DNA of 9,097 nt from contig DKCU01000069.1 in the NCBI GenBank assembly GCA_002451555.1, positions 1 to 9,097 of the forward strand. Reading direction: 5' to 3'. This document shows, one piece after another, positions 1-7,773 of the stretch. The notes below the pieces were generated by a model. The model was not told the DNA's origin, did no database searches, and saw only the letters and a program-made list of their open reading frames with translations. Position 1 is the stretch's first letter. Each line of letters opens with the position of its first letter. The translations under genes were made by a program, and so were the position numbers. This DNA is from Candidatus Segatella albertsiae (GTDB lineage Bacteria > Bacteroidota > Bacteroidia > Bacteroidales > Bacteroidaceae).

Positions 1-155
1 ATACTTTTGACACACCCTCATTTTTTTTTGAATTTTAATTAAGATTGTCTTAAATACAATTAAGAAGAAAATATGCTTGTAAAATGATAAAATATATGCG
101 ATTTTGGAGGAAAATAAGAAAAAAGTAGGCAAAAATGCAATTTTTCTTTCAAAAA
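1..155. other. AT-rich upstream intergenic region
   Basis: No open frame with coding character is visible here on either strand. The region is very AT-rich and includes a run of nine T at 21-29. It holds a 6-bp inverted repeat with a 3-nt spacer (TTAAGA 39-44, TCTTAA 48-53) and two copies of AATTAAGA (37-44 and 58-65). The first ~19 bases (ACTTTTGACACACCCTC from position 3) are less AT-rich than the rest and may be the edge of an upstream element. I cannot assign a function to any of it. Confidence 0.6.
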
Positions 156-188
156 GTTGCAAGTATTCAGTAATTATTCGTATATTTG
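156..188 (+). promoter_or_regulatory. Bacteroidetes-type promoter of the susC operon
   Basis: The -7 box is TATATTTG at 181-188, a perfect match to the Bacteroidetes consensus TAnnTTTG. A TTG at 157-159 (in GTTG, 156-159) fits the -33 element with a 21-nt spacer, inside the usual 19-21 range. Transcription should start around 193-197, giving a leader of about 100 nt before the SusC start codon. No comparable promoter is visible in the short gaps between the five genes, so this one probably drives them all. The start site is inferred, not observed. Confidence 0.75.
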
Positions 189-194
189 CAGCCG

Positions 195-294
195 TAAAAG
201 AGAGAGATTTTGTGAAAAGAAATGAAAGAAAGATGAATTCTATTAAAGAGAATTAAGTTAATATAAGAGTTTTAATTATTTAAGAGAGAATTTT
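195..294 (+). promoter_or_regulatory. 5' leader of the susC mRNA
   Basis: This ~100-nt purine- and AU-rich untranslated leader lies between the predicted start site and the SusC ATG. It contains a possible hairpin (AATTCT 236-241 with AGAATT 249-254) and a second AGAATT at 287-292 just before the start codon, so the upstream arm could pair with either copy. A seven-codon reading frame, ATG at 233 to TAA at 254-256 (MNSIKEN), sits inside it. None of this matches a riboswitch class I know. In such AU-rich RNA these features could be chance. Confidence 0.4.
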
Positions 295-3200
295 ATGGAA
301 AAAAGACTGCTTTTCTTGTTAGTCAATATCTTCCTCTTATGTGGGGGGGTATTGGCTCAAACGAAAGTAACAGGTACCGTAGTTTCTCAGGAAGATGGTG
401 AACCTATTATCGGTGCTTCCGTCGTAGTCGCTGGTGCGGCTAAGACCGGAACCGTCACGGATATAGATGGTCACTTCTCCATGGAAGTACCTGCTGGTAA
501 AAAACTCATCGTCAGCTACGTTGGTATGGAGAGCCAGACCGTGGCTGCTTCAGCTAATATGCTTGTTAAGCTGAAACCTGACCAGACAAGTCTTGATGAA
601 GTTGTGGTCACTGGTATGCAGAAGATGGATCGCCGTCTGTTTACGGGTGCTACAGACCAGTTGGCTGCCAAGGATGCTCTGATTAGCGGTCTTACCGATG
701 TGAGCCGCTCTTTGGAAGGTAAGTCTGCTGGTGTGTCTGTTCAGAATGTGACTGGTACCTTTGGCTCAGCTCCAAAGATTCGTGTACGTGGTGCCACCTC
801 TATTTATGGTTCTTCCAAGCCTCTTTGGGTTGTAGATGGAGTCATCATGGAAGATGTGACTGACATCAATGCGGATGACTTGTCTTCAGGTGACCCTGAA
901 ACCTTGATTTCTTCTGCCATCGCTGGCTTGAACTCAGACGATATTGAGAGCTTCCAAATCTTGAAGGATGGTTCTGCTACCTCTATCTATGGTGCTCGTG
1001 CTATGGCTGGTGTCATCGTAGTCACGACAAAGAAAGGTAGAGCCGGACAAGCTCACATCAATTATATGGGCGAGTTTACAACTCGTATGATTCCAAGCTA
1101 CAGTGATTTCAATATCCTCAATTCTCAGGAGCAGATGGGCATCTACAAGGAATTGCAGGAGAAGGGATGGTTGGATGTTTCTGGCACCTTGAATGGTGGC
1201 GACTATGGTGTGTATGGAAAGATGTATGAACTCTTGAATACCTATGATGAAAAGACAGGACAGTTTGCTATTGCCAATACTCAGGAGGCCAAAAATGCTT
1301 ACTTGCGAGAGGCTGAGTACAGAAATACCAATTGGTTTAAGGAACTCTTCTCTAATGCAGTGATGATGAACCACTCTGTCAGCATGAGCGGTGGTACCGA
1401 GAAGAGCAACTACTATGGTTCTCTTTCCGTGATGACCGATCCAGGATGGTACAAGCAGAGCAAGGTGAATCGTTATACTTTGAATCTGAACTTGACTCAT
1501 CAGATTTTGAACAATCTTTCTTTCAATATCATCGGTAGCGGTAGTTATCGTAAGCAGAAGGCTCCTGGTACATTGAGCCAGGATGTGGATGTTGTTTCAG
1601 GACAGGTGAAACGTGACTTTGACATCAACCCATATTCTTATGCGTTGAACACATCTCGTGCTCTTGATCCAAGTGCCTATTATCACTCTAACTATGCAGC
1701 GTTCAATATCTTGCATGAGTTGGAAACCAACTACATTGATATCAACTTCATCGATGCTAAGTTCCAGGGAGAATTGAAGTACAAGCCTATCAAGGATTTG
1801 GAACTCTCAGCTTTGGGTGCTGTGAAATATACCACTACGACTCAAGAATATAAGATAGAGGATTCTTCTAACCAGGCTGAGGCTTACAGAGCGATGTCCA
1901 ATACTTTGATTCGCGATGACAACAAGTATCTTTATAAGGATCCTGACAATCCATACGCTTTGCCTATCTCTGTGTTGCCTAATGGAGGTATGTATAAGAA
2001 GACCGATAACAGAATGTTGGACTATAACTTCCGTTTTACGGCCAACTATAACAAGTCGTTTGATAGAAACACTCATTTTGTGAACCTTTTTGCTGGTATG
2101 GAAACCACAGGCATTGAGCGTACACGTACTTTCTTCAATGGTTGGGGTATGCAGTATGACAAGGGTGAAGTACCTTTCTATATGTATCAGTTCTTCAAGA
2201 AGAGCTTGGAGGAAAATACAGATTATTACTCACTCTCAAATACCAACTCACGTTCTGCAGCCTTCTTTGCCAACGCTACCTATTCTTATAAGCAGCGTTA
2301 TGTATTCAATGGAACTTATCGATATGAGGGTAGCAATGCCTTGGGCCGTAGCCGCAGTGCTCGCTGGACTCCTACATGGAATGTGGCAGGCTCTTGGAAT
2401 GTGGATCAGGAGAAGTTCTTCGAGGCATGGATGCCAACTATTTCTCACTTGAAGTTGAAGGCTTCTTACTCTCTTACCGCAACACCTCCTCCTTCTAGCT
2501 ATACTAGCTCTACGAATGTCTATAAGGCATATAATCCTTGGCGTCTGTTGACTGGAGATAAGGAGACAGGTATTCAGTTGGATCAGTTGGAGAACGATCA
2601 GTTGACTTATGAGAAGAAGCATGAGTTCAACTTCGGTTTCGAGGCTGGTTTCTTGAACGACCGTATCAATGTATCTTTTGATATCTACTCACGTAAAAAC
2701 TTCGATGAGATAGGTCCTGTTACTACACAGGGTATTGGTGGAGAGGTCATTCGTTGGGCAAATGCCGCCGACATGAAGGCAAGTGGTCAGGAATTAAGCA
2801 TCAGTACCACCAATATCAAGAACAAGGACTTCTCTTGGAACACAAGTTTCATCTTCTCTCATAGTAAGACGGAGATTACCAGCTTGGAAAGTCAGGATCG
2901 TGCCATCGACTTGATAACCAACATGGGTGGACGTAGAAAGGGTTATCCTGTACGTTCCTTGTTCTCTATTCAGTTCAAGGGACTGGACGAGAATGGTCTT
3001 CCTACTGTTCTCAACGAGAAGGGTGAGGTGACATCTGATGACATCAATTTCCAGGAACGTGAGAATCTTGACTTCTTGAAGTATGAAGGTCCTACGGACC
3101 CTACAGTCATGGGTTCTTTGGGCAACTTGTTTAAGTACAAGGGCTTTACCTTGAATGTATTCATGACTTATTCTTTCGGCAATGTCGTACGACTCGACCC

Positions 3201-3609
3201 AGTATTCGCTGCTCAATACTCAGACTTGTCTTCTATGACCAAGGAGTACAAGAACCGTTGGGAGCATGCGGGTGATGAGAACATTACCAATGTGCCTGTC
3301 ATCTTGAGCAAGTATCAGTATGAAAACAACAAGTACTTGCGTTATGGCTATAATGCCTATAACTATTCAGATGTTCGCATCGCCAAGGGTGATTTCATCA
3401 GAATGAAGGAAATCTCATTGGGTTATGATTTCCCAAAGGCATGGATACATCCTCTCAACAATTTGTCTTTGAAACTGCAAGCCACCAACCTCTTCTTGAT
3501 TTACGCAGACAAGAAGTTGAATGGTCAGGATCCAGAGTTCTTCCGTTCAGGAGGTGTTTCTGCTCCAGTTCCAAGACAGTTTACTTTGACAGTTAAGGTT
3601 GGACTTTAA
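295..3609 (+). CDS. SusC/RagA family TonB-linked outer membrane transporter
   Basis: This 1104-residue protein is a normal length for a SusC-type importer, which moves a bulky ligand across the outer membrane using TonB/ExbBD energy, with the SusD-like protein as lid. Visible in order: a signal peptide (1-21, cut likely after LA/Q at 21/22), a carboxypeptidase-regulatory-like β-sandwich (about 25-95), a TonB box (DEVVVTG, 101-107), a plug domain (about 113-248) with LEGKSAGVSV (140-149), RVRGATSIYG (163-172) and the family signature SIYGARAMAGVIVVTTKKG (230-248), then a long β-barrel ending in Leu, FTLTVKVGL. There is no N-terminal STN domain, so it should not signal to an anti-sigma factor. 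The ATG at 295 starts the signal peptide directly. A run of seven G (343-349) lies in codons 17-19. The substrate cannot be read from the sequence. Confidence 0.95.
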   Translation: MEKRLLFLLVNIFLLCGGVLAQTKVTGTVVSQEDGEPIIGASVVVAGAAKTGTVTDIDGHFSMEVPAGKKLIVSYVGMESQTVAASANMLVKLKPDQTSLDEVVVTGMQKMDRRLFTGATDQLAAKDALISGLTDVSRSLEGKSAGVSVQNVTGTFGSAPKIRVRGATSIYGSSKPLWVVDGVIMEDVTDINADDLSSGDPETLISSAIAGLNSDDIESFQILKDGSATSIYGARAMAGVIVVTTKKGRAGQAHINYMGEFTTRMIPSYSDFNILNSQEQMGIYKELQEKGWLDVSGTLNGGDYGVYGKMYELLNTYDEKTGQFAIANTQEAKNAYLREAEYRNTNWFKELFSNAVMMNHSVSMSGGTEKSNYYGSLSVMTDPGWYKQSKVNRYTLNLNLTHQILNNLSFNIIGSGSYRKQKAPGTLSQDVDVVSGQVKRDFDINPYSYALNTSRALDPSAYYHSNYAAFNILHELETNYIDINFIDAKFQGELKYKPIKDLELSALGAVKYTTTTQEYKIEDSSNQAEAYRAMSNTLIRDDNKYLYKDPDNPYALPISVLPNGGMYKKTDNRMLDYNFRFTANYNKSFDRNTHFVNLFAGMETTGIERTRTFFNGWGMQYDKGEVPFYMYQFFKKSLEENTDYYSLSNTNSRSAAFFANATYSYKQRYVFNGTYRYEGSNALGRSRSARWTPTWNVAGSWNVDQEKFFEAWMPTISHLKLKASYSLTATPPPSSYTSSTNVYKAYNPWRLLTGDKETGIQLDQLENDQLTYEKKHEFNFGFEAGFLNDRINVSFDIYSRKNFDEIGPVTTQGIGGEVIRWANAADMKASGQELSISTTNIKNKDFSWNTSFIFSHSKTEITSLESQDRAIDLITNMGGRRKGYPVRSLFSIQFKGLDENGLPTVLNEKGEVTSDDINFQERENLDFLKYEGPTDPTVMGSLGNLFKYKGFTLNVFMTYSFGNVVRLDPVFAAQYSDLSSMTKEYKNRWEHAGDENITNVPVILSKYQYENNKYLRYGYNAYNYSDVRIAKGDFIRMKEISLGYDFPKAWIHPLNNLSLKLQATNLFLIYADKKLNGQDPEFFRSGGVSAPVPRQFTLTVKVGL

Positions 3610-3622
3610 AAATGCAAGCACA

Positions 3623-5197
3623 ATGAAAATAACAAAATATTTAGTATCTACAGTTTTGGCATTTGCTCTTTTGAGTCTCTCTTCTTGTGATGACTACTTG
3701 GACAAGTTGCCTGATAATCGTATGGAACTGAAGTCTCCTGATGATGTAAGCAATTTGTTGGTTAGTGCCTATTCGGCAAGATATCCAGCTTATTTGTTGG
3801 AAATGTATTCCGACAATACAGATTGCATCAGTAATACAGGTTGGACAGAGGCTGATAAGTTTCAGGGACAAGCTTATCATTGGGAAGATATCACGGAGAC
3901 TCAGAATGACGAGAGTCCTCAGGAACTATGGGATTCCTATTATAAAGCAATTTCTTCTGCCAATGCGGCCATTGAGTTCATAGATAAGCAATCTGAGGCG
4001 GACAAAGAAAGTTATTCAGCCCAGTTGGGGGAGGCGCTCTTATGCCGTGCTTATGGTGAGTTTATGCTTTCTACCGTTTTCTGTGAGGCCTATGACAAGA
4101 CCACAGCTTCCGAAAAGTTGGGATTGCCTTATCCAGAACATACAGAAACAGTGGTGGGGCAAAAGTATGAGCGTGGTACCCTTGAGGATTTGTATAAGAA
4201 GATTGATGCCGATATTCAGCGTGGTCTCCCTTTGGTAGGTAGTACGTATTCTTCGCCAAAGTATCATTTCACTCCTAAGGCAGCGTATGCTTTTGCGACT
4301 CGTTTCTACCTCTATTACCAGGATTATGACAAGGCAATTTCGTATGCCGACAAGGTGTTGGGGGATGCCCCTGCAACTCAATTGCGTAATTGGTCATATC
4401 TTTATGGTCTAAGTATGAATGACCAAATCCAGCCAGAGGCGTATGTTAATTCTGGAGAGAATGCCAACCTCTTGCTGCAGGCTGCTTACTCTGAGTGGGG
4501 TGCTGTAGGAGGTCCATACATTTATGCTAATCGATATGCACATGGCAAGTACTTGGCTAAGACAGAAACATTGCAGGCTGCAGGACCATGGGGTAGTAAT
4601 AATTACTTCTATTACAAGGTGTTTAATAGTAATTCTTTGTCCAAGTATTGCTTGCGCAAGTTACCTTATGAGTTTGAATATACTGATTTGCAGGCTGGGA
4701 TAGGCTATCCTCATTGTATTTTCTCAGCTTTCAATACCGATATGGTGCTGATGGATCGTGCAGAGGCTTATGCCTTGAAGGGTGTGTATGAGAAGGCGGT
4801 GGCTGATGTCAATACGGAACTCTCTGTTTTCTATCGTGCGAATGTGTCTCTTACCTTGGATGGGATTAAGCAATTTTATGCAGGTGTTGCTTACTATACA
4901 CCAGAAACTCCTACGGTCAAGAAGCAGTTTCATACAAACTTCACGATAGACGAAACTACACAGGAGCCTCTATTGCAGTGCGTGTTGCAGTTGCGTCGTA
5001 TTCTCTCCATGCATGAAGGTGTGCGTATGCAGGATGTGAAACGATATGGTATTGTAATCTATCGTCGAACTCTGAGCAAGAACGATGAGTTGCTTGAAGT
5101 TACCGACACCATGGATGAGAAGGACCCACGTCGCGCCATCCAGTTGCCACAAGATGTCATCTCTTCTGGTTTGGAGGCAAACCCTCGCAATAAGTAA
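3623..5197 (+). CDS. SusD/RagB family surface lipoprotein
   Basis: This is the 524-residue partner of the preceding transporter, a helical substrate-capturing lid on the outer face of the outer membrane. The start chosen is ATG 3623, which opens directly into a lipoprotein signal peptide with lipobox LSSC (Cys22) followed by DDYLD. A longer frame from TTG 3599 overlaps SusC and only adds residues ahead of the signal. Family marks: LWDSYYKAISSAN around Trp103, the TPR-like GEALLCRAYGEF, a second helical pair YYQDYDKAISYADKV, then the C-terminal MVLMDRAEAYALKG (374-387) and EGVRMQDVKRYG (465-476), matching the usual 'AEAY...G' and 'EG.R..Dl.R.G' SusD motifs. It lies 13 bp after susC, so the two are surely co-transcribed. 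Ligand unknown. Confidence 0.94.
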   Translation: MKITKYLVSTVLAFALLSLSSCDDYLDKLPDNRMELKSPDDVSNLLVSAYSARYPAYLLEMYSDNTDCISNTGWTEADKFQGQAYHWEDITETQNDESPQELWDSYYKAISSANAAIEFIDKQSEADKESYSAQLGEALLCRAYGEFMLSTVFCEAYDKTTASEKLGLPYPEHTETVVGQKYERGTLEDLYKKIDADIQRGLPLVGSTYSSPKYHFTPKAAYAFATRFYLYYQDYDKAISYADKVLGDAPATQLRNWSYLYGLSMNDQIQPEAYVNSGENANLLLQAAYSEWGAVGGPYIYANRYAHGKYLAKTETLQAAGPWGSNNYFYYKVFNSNSLSKYCLRKLPYEFEYTDLQAGIGYPHCIFSAFNTDMVLMDRAEAYALKGVYEKAVADVNTELSVFYRANVSLTLDGIKQFYAGVAYYTPETPTVKKQFHTNFTIDETTQEPLLQCVLQLRRILSMHEGVRMQDVKRYGIVIYRRTLSKNDELLEVTDTMDEKDPRRAIQLPQDVISSGLEANPRNK

Positions 5198-5229
5198 TGA
5201 TTTAAAAAACATTCATAAAGAAGAACAAT

Positions 5230-6111
5230 ATGAAAAAGATATATTTGTTTTTGATGATGGCTGTCATGAGCTTGGGATTTGTCTCTTGTTCTGACGATGA
5301 CCCGAATGATCCAACCAACTTCCCTTCTGATGCTCCTGCCCGTGACAACCTGGATGAATGGCTGTTAGCCAATTATACGTATCCATACAATGTCGATTTC
5401 CAGTACAAATGGCAGAAGATTGAAAGCGATATGAAGTATAACTTGGTGCCAGCCGATTCAGCCAAGGCCGCCAAACTGGCTATTATTGTGAAGTATCTTT
5501 GGTTTGATGCTTACAATGAGGTGGCAGGACAGAACTTTATCAAGAATAATGTGCCACGTGTCATCACCTTGATTGGTTCGCCTGCGTATGAAGATACGGG
5601 TACGATGGTGCTGGGTACAGCTGAAGGTGGTTACAAGGTGACTCTTTACATGGTCAATGAACTGGATGATGCGACATTGAAAGATTATGCAACATTGACT
5701 GCGTATTACTTCACCACCATGCACCATGAGTTTACGCATATTTTGAACCAGAAGAAACCTTACAATACTGACTTCGATCGTATATCCGAATCAGATTATG
5801 TGAGCGGTGACTGGTATCTGGTAAAAAATTCAGAAGCTTTGCAAAAGGGTTTCGTGCGCAACTATGCGATGGTGGAAGGCAAGGAGGATTTTGCGGAGAC
5901 CATGGCACAGTATGTAACTTGCTCGGATGAGGATTGGGCAGCTAAGCTTCAGGCTGCTGGTACCCAAGGTGCATCTATCATCAATCAGAAGGTGGAGATG
6001 ATACGTACCTATATGAAAGATTCTTGGAATCTTGATATCGATGAGTTGCACAAGGCCGTGCAACATCGTGGTCAGGAGATGAAAACACTTGATTTGGAAC
6101 ATTTAAAGTAA
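5230..6111 (+). CDS. substrate import-associated zinc metallohydrolase lipoprotein (HExxH)
   Basis: This 293-residue lipoprotein has signal peptide 1-19, Cys20 in GFVSC, then SDDDPND, an acidic stretch like the Bacteroidetes surface-export signal. The zinc motif HEFTH is at 166-170, preceded by another His (165) and followed by ILNQKKPY. A downstream EGKEDFAETMAQYV (216-229) offers Glu219 or Glu223 as the third zinc ligand, as in gluzincin-type peptidases. Overall layout and position after SusCD match the family named substrate import-associated zinc metallohydrolase lipoprotein (putative zinc-binding metallopeptidase, Peptidase_Mx1-like). Activity has not, to my knowledge, been defined for the family. 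Proteolysis or peptide/amide hydrolysis at the cell surface is inferred from the motif. It lies 32 bp after susD and 6 bp before the next gene. No transmembrane segment is seen beyond the signal. Confidence 0.88.
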   Translation: MKKIYLFLMMAVMSLGFVSCSDDDPNDPTNFPSDAPARDNLDEWLLANYTYPYNVDFQYKWQKIESDMKYNLVPADSAKAAKLAIIVKYLWFDAYNEVAGQNFIKNNVPRVITLIGSPAYEDTGTMVLGTAEGGYKVTLYMVNELDDATLKDYATLTAYYFTTMHHEFTHILNQKKPYNTDFDRISESDYVSGDWYLVKNSEALQKGFVRNYAMVEGKEDFAETMAQYVTCSDEDWAAKLQAAGTQGASIINQKVEMIRTYMKDSWNLDIDELHKAVQHRGQEMKTLDLEHLK

Positions 6112-6117
6112 TGACAC

Positions 6118-7755
6118 ATGAAAAAGGTTTTATTATATATCATGGTGGCGCTCGGCATGGTGTCTATGCAGTCTTGCTTGCATGATGACAAGGAACTCTT
6201 CGAAGAGTCGGCTGCCGAAAGATTGGAACATGCCACGCAGGAAACCAAGCAAATATTGGAGTCTTCTACGAGTGGCTGGGCTTTGCAATATTACTTAGGT
6301 GAAGAATATTCGGGAGGCGGCATGACCTATCTGCTTAAGTTTAAGGACGGAAAGGCTGATGCCACGATCGACTTGTTGGGCGATCCTTCTAATATTTCAC
6401 ACTCTTCCTATGATGTCATCAAAGACCAGGGCCCTGTGCTCACTTTCAATACTTACAATGAATGGATGCACTATTTTGCCAATCCTAATACTGATGGAAC
6501 TACCAGTGGTGGTGACTTTGAGTTTGTCGTTATGAGGGTGAGCAATGATACCATCGACTTGAAGGGACGTACAACAGGCAATAAGATGCGTCTAGTTCGA
6601 CTGCCTGAAGACACGGATTGGGAGACTTATTTGAACTCCATTGCTGATTTCGAGGAGGATATGTTTGCTAGCTATCATGTCAAGGTGGATGGTACGGACC
6701 AAGGACTGATTACGTTTGACGCTGACAATCGAGTGCTGACTTATACCGATGCTTCCAAGAAAGTCGTCTCTTATCCATATTGTGTAACTCCAACAGGTGT
6801 TGTCACTCCGATAGCCTTGGTTGATAATGCCAGTAATTTCGAGACGAAAGAAGGGGAGTTGACGATGAACGCTACTGATGCAGCCAATGGTAAATCTGTA
6901 GCTTTGGAACCTGCTTATACACCAGACTATGTTCTCAAGAACATTGGCTCTTCTTTCAACTTTGGTGATGATGCTTATGAGAAGAATGTGAAATTGTTTA
7001 AGGCAGATGCATTCACTTATACATCTGATGCGGACTGGTTGACGGTGGTATCTGATGAAAATGGGTTGACCATCAAGGCTACCGCCAATAACGAGGGGCA
7101 TCCTCGTGAGGCAACAGTTACCGTGACAAGTGAGGAAGGCTCAGAACAGTTTACTGTTACCCAGATGGAGTTTGCCAAGGATTTGATGGGCTCTTATGCT
7201 TTGCAGTATTATGATATGGATGGTCAAGTGTGTCAGAGTCAATTTGAGGTAACATCTAAGGAGAATATTGATGTACCTATTTCTTTGGGAAGCCATACGT
7301 TACATGCTACATTGAATTGGAATGACGAAACGAACAGCTTTGATTGGAGTAGCTTCCAGAATCTTGGTGGACCTATAGAATTAAAGTCAGGAGCTGTTTG
7401 CTATGTGTATAATATCTTTGTTGGTGACCAATATTGGTCATCTACCAAAACAGATTGTACATTCTCTGCCCCTGTAAGTTATGACTCTGAGAATGGAACT
7501 TATGCCATCTTCTCTGAGGGAAAAGTCTTTGGAGAGCAAATTTCGAGTGTCTATTTGTATGCTTGCAATCCTAATCCTTCCTCTTCCAGTGACCTTCTCG
7601 GTTATCTTGACATCATGCAGAGTCCTGTGCTTGTAAAATTACCTACGGAGGAAAGTAGTGCGGCAAAGGCAAATGCTAGAATGACACCAAGAAGGCTTTG
7701 CAATAAGATGCCTGCATTCCATGCAAACCCACGTTTTGGAAAAATGATGAAATAA
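6118..7755 (+). CDS. DUF4302 and BACON domain lipoprotein
   Basis: This 545-residue lipoprotein has a signal peptide ending in MQSC (Cys20) followed by LHDDKEL. Residues about 35-250 resemble DUF4302: SGWALQYYLGEEYSGGGMTY, LTFNTYNEWMHYFANP, GGDFEFVVMRV, and DLKGRTTGNKM. A BACON domain follows at about 275-350 (ADWLTV with Trp307; REATVTVTS; FTVTQ ending at Gln349). Then comes a module of ~150 residues (355-508) that I do not recognise, starting DLMGSYALQYYD and containing NGTYAIF (459-465), and last a basic tail (509-545). Residues 271-545 are related to the C-terminal part of the next gene. The start follows the metallohydrolase stop by 6 bp, so translational coupling is likely. By position it may play a SusE/SusF-like ligand-binding role. 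That is inference; BACON domains are thought to bind carbohydrate or mucin, but some act only as spacers. Confidence 0.85.
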   Translation: MKKVLLYIMVALGMVSMQSCLHDDKELFEESAAERLEHATQETKQILESSTSGWALQYYLGEEYSGGGMTYLLKFKDGKADATIDLLGDPSNISHSSYDVIKDQGPVLTFNTYNEWMHYFANPNTDGTTSGGDFEFVVMRVSNDTIDLKGRTTGNKMRLVRLPEDTDWETYLNSIADFEEDMFASYHVKVDGTDQGLITFDADNRVLTYTDASKKVVSYPYCVTPTGVVTPIALVDNASNFETKEGELTMNATDAANGKSVALEPAYTPDYVLKNIGSSFNFGDDAYEKNVKLFKADAFTYTSDADWLTVVSDENGLTIKATANNEGHPREATVTVTSEEGSEQFTVTQMEFAKDLMGSYALQYYDMDGQVCQSQFEVTSKENIDVPISLGSHTLHATLNWNDETNSFDWSSFQNLGGPIELKSGAVCYVYNIFVGDQYWSSTKTDCTFSAPVSYDSENGTYAIFSEGKVFGEQISSVYLYACNPNPSSSSDLLGYLDIMQSPVLVKLPTEESSAAKANARMTPRRLCNKMPAFHANPRFGKMMK

Positions 7756-7773
7756 TTATTAAAAGAAAATGTT

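Noticed and set aside
131..145. A5/T5 inverted repeat around TGCAA in the upstream region
   Set aside because: A five-bp A-T stem in very AT-rich DNA has no predictive weight.
934..1500. 188-codon open frame on the minus strand inside susC
   Set aside because: It is fully antisense to a well-supported SusC region (plug and early barrel), has no promoter or known domain, and such shadows are common opposite these genes.
2090..2452. 120-codon + strand frame inside susC
   Set aside because: It overlaps SusC barrel sequence in another frame and its translation has no family character.
3599..3622. Upstream TTG start for the SusD gene, overlapping the end of susC
   Set aside because: It would put eight residues before the lipoprotein signal peptide. 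The ATG at 3623 gives a standard signal with a charged N-terminus and correct spacing to the lipobox.
6111..6117. ATG at 6111 overlapping the metallohydrolase stop (TAATG)
   Set aside because: It is out of frame with the DUF4302 gene. The in-frame ATG at 6118 opens directly into the signal peptide.
6592..7101. 169-codon open frame on the minus strand inside the DUF4302 gene
   Set aside because: It is antisense to a gene with clear domain content and shows no recognisable protein features.
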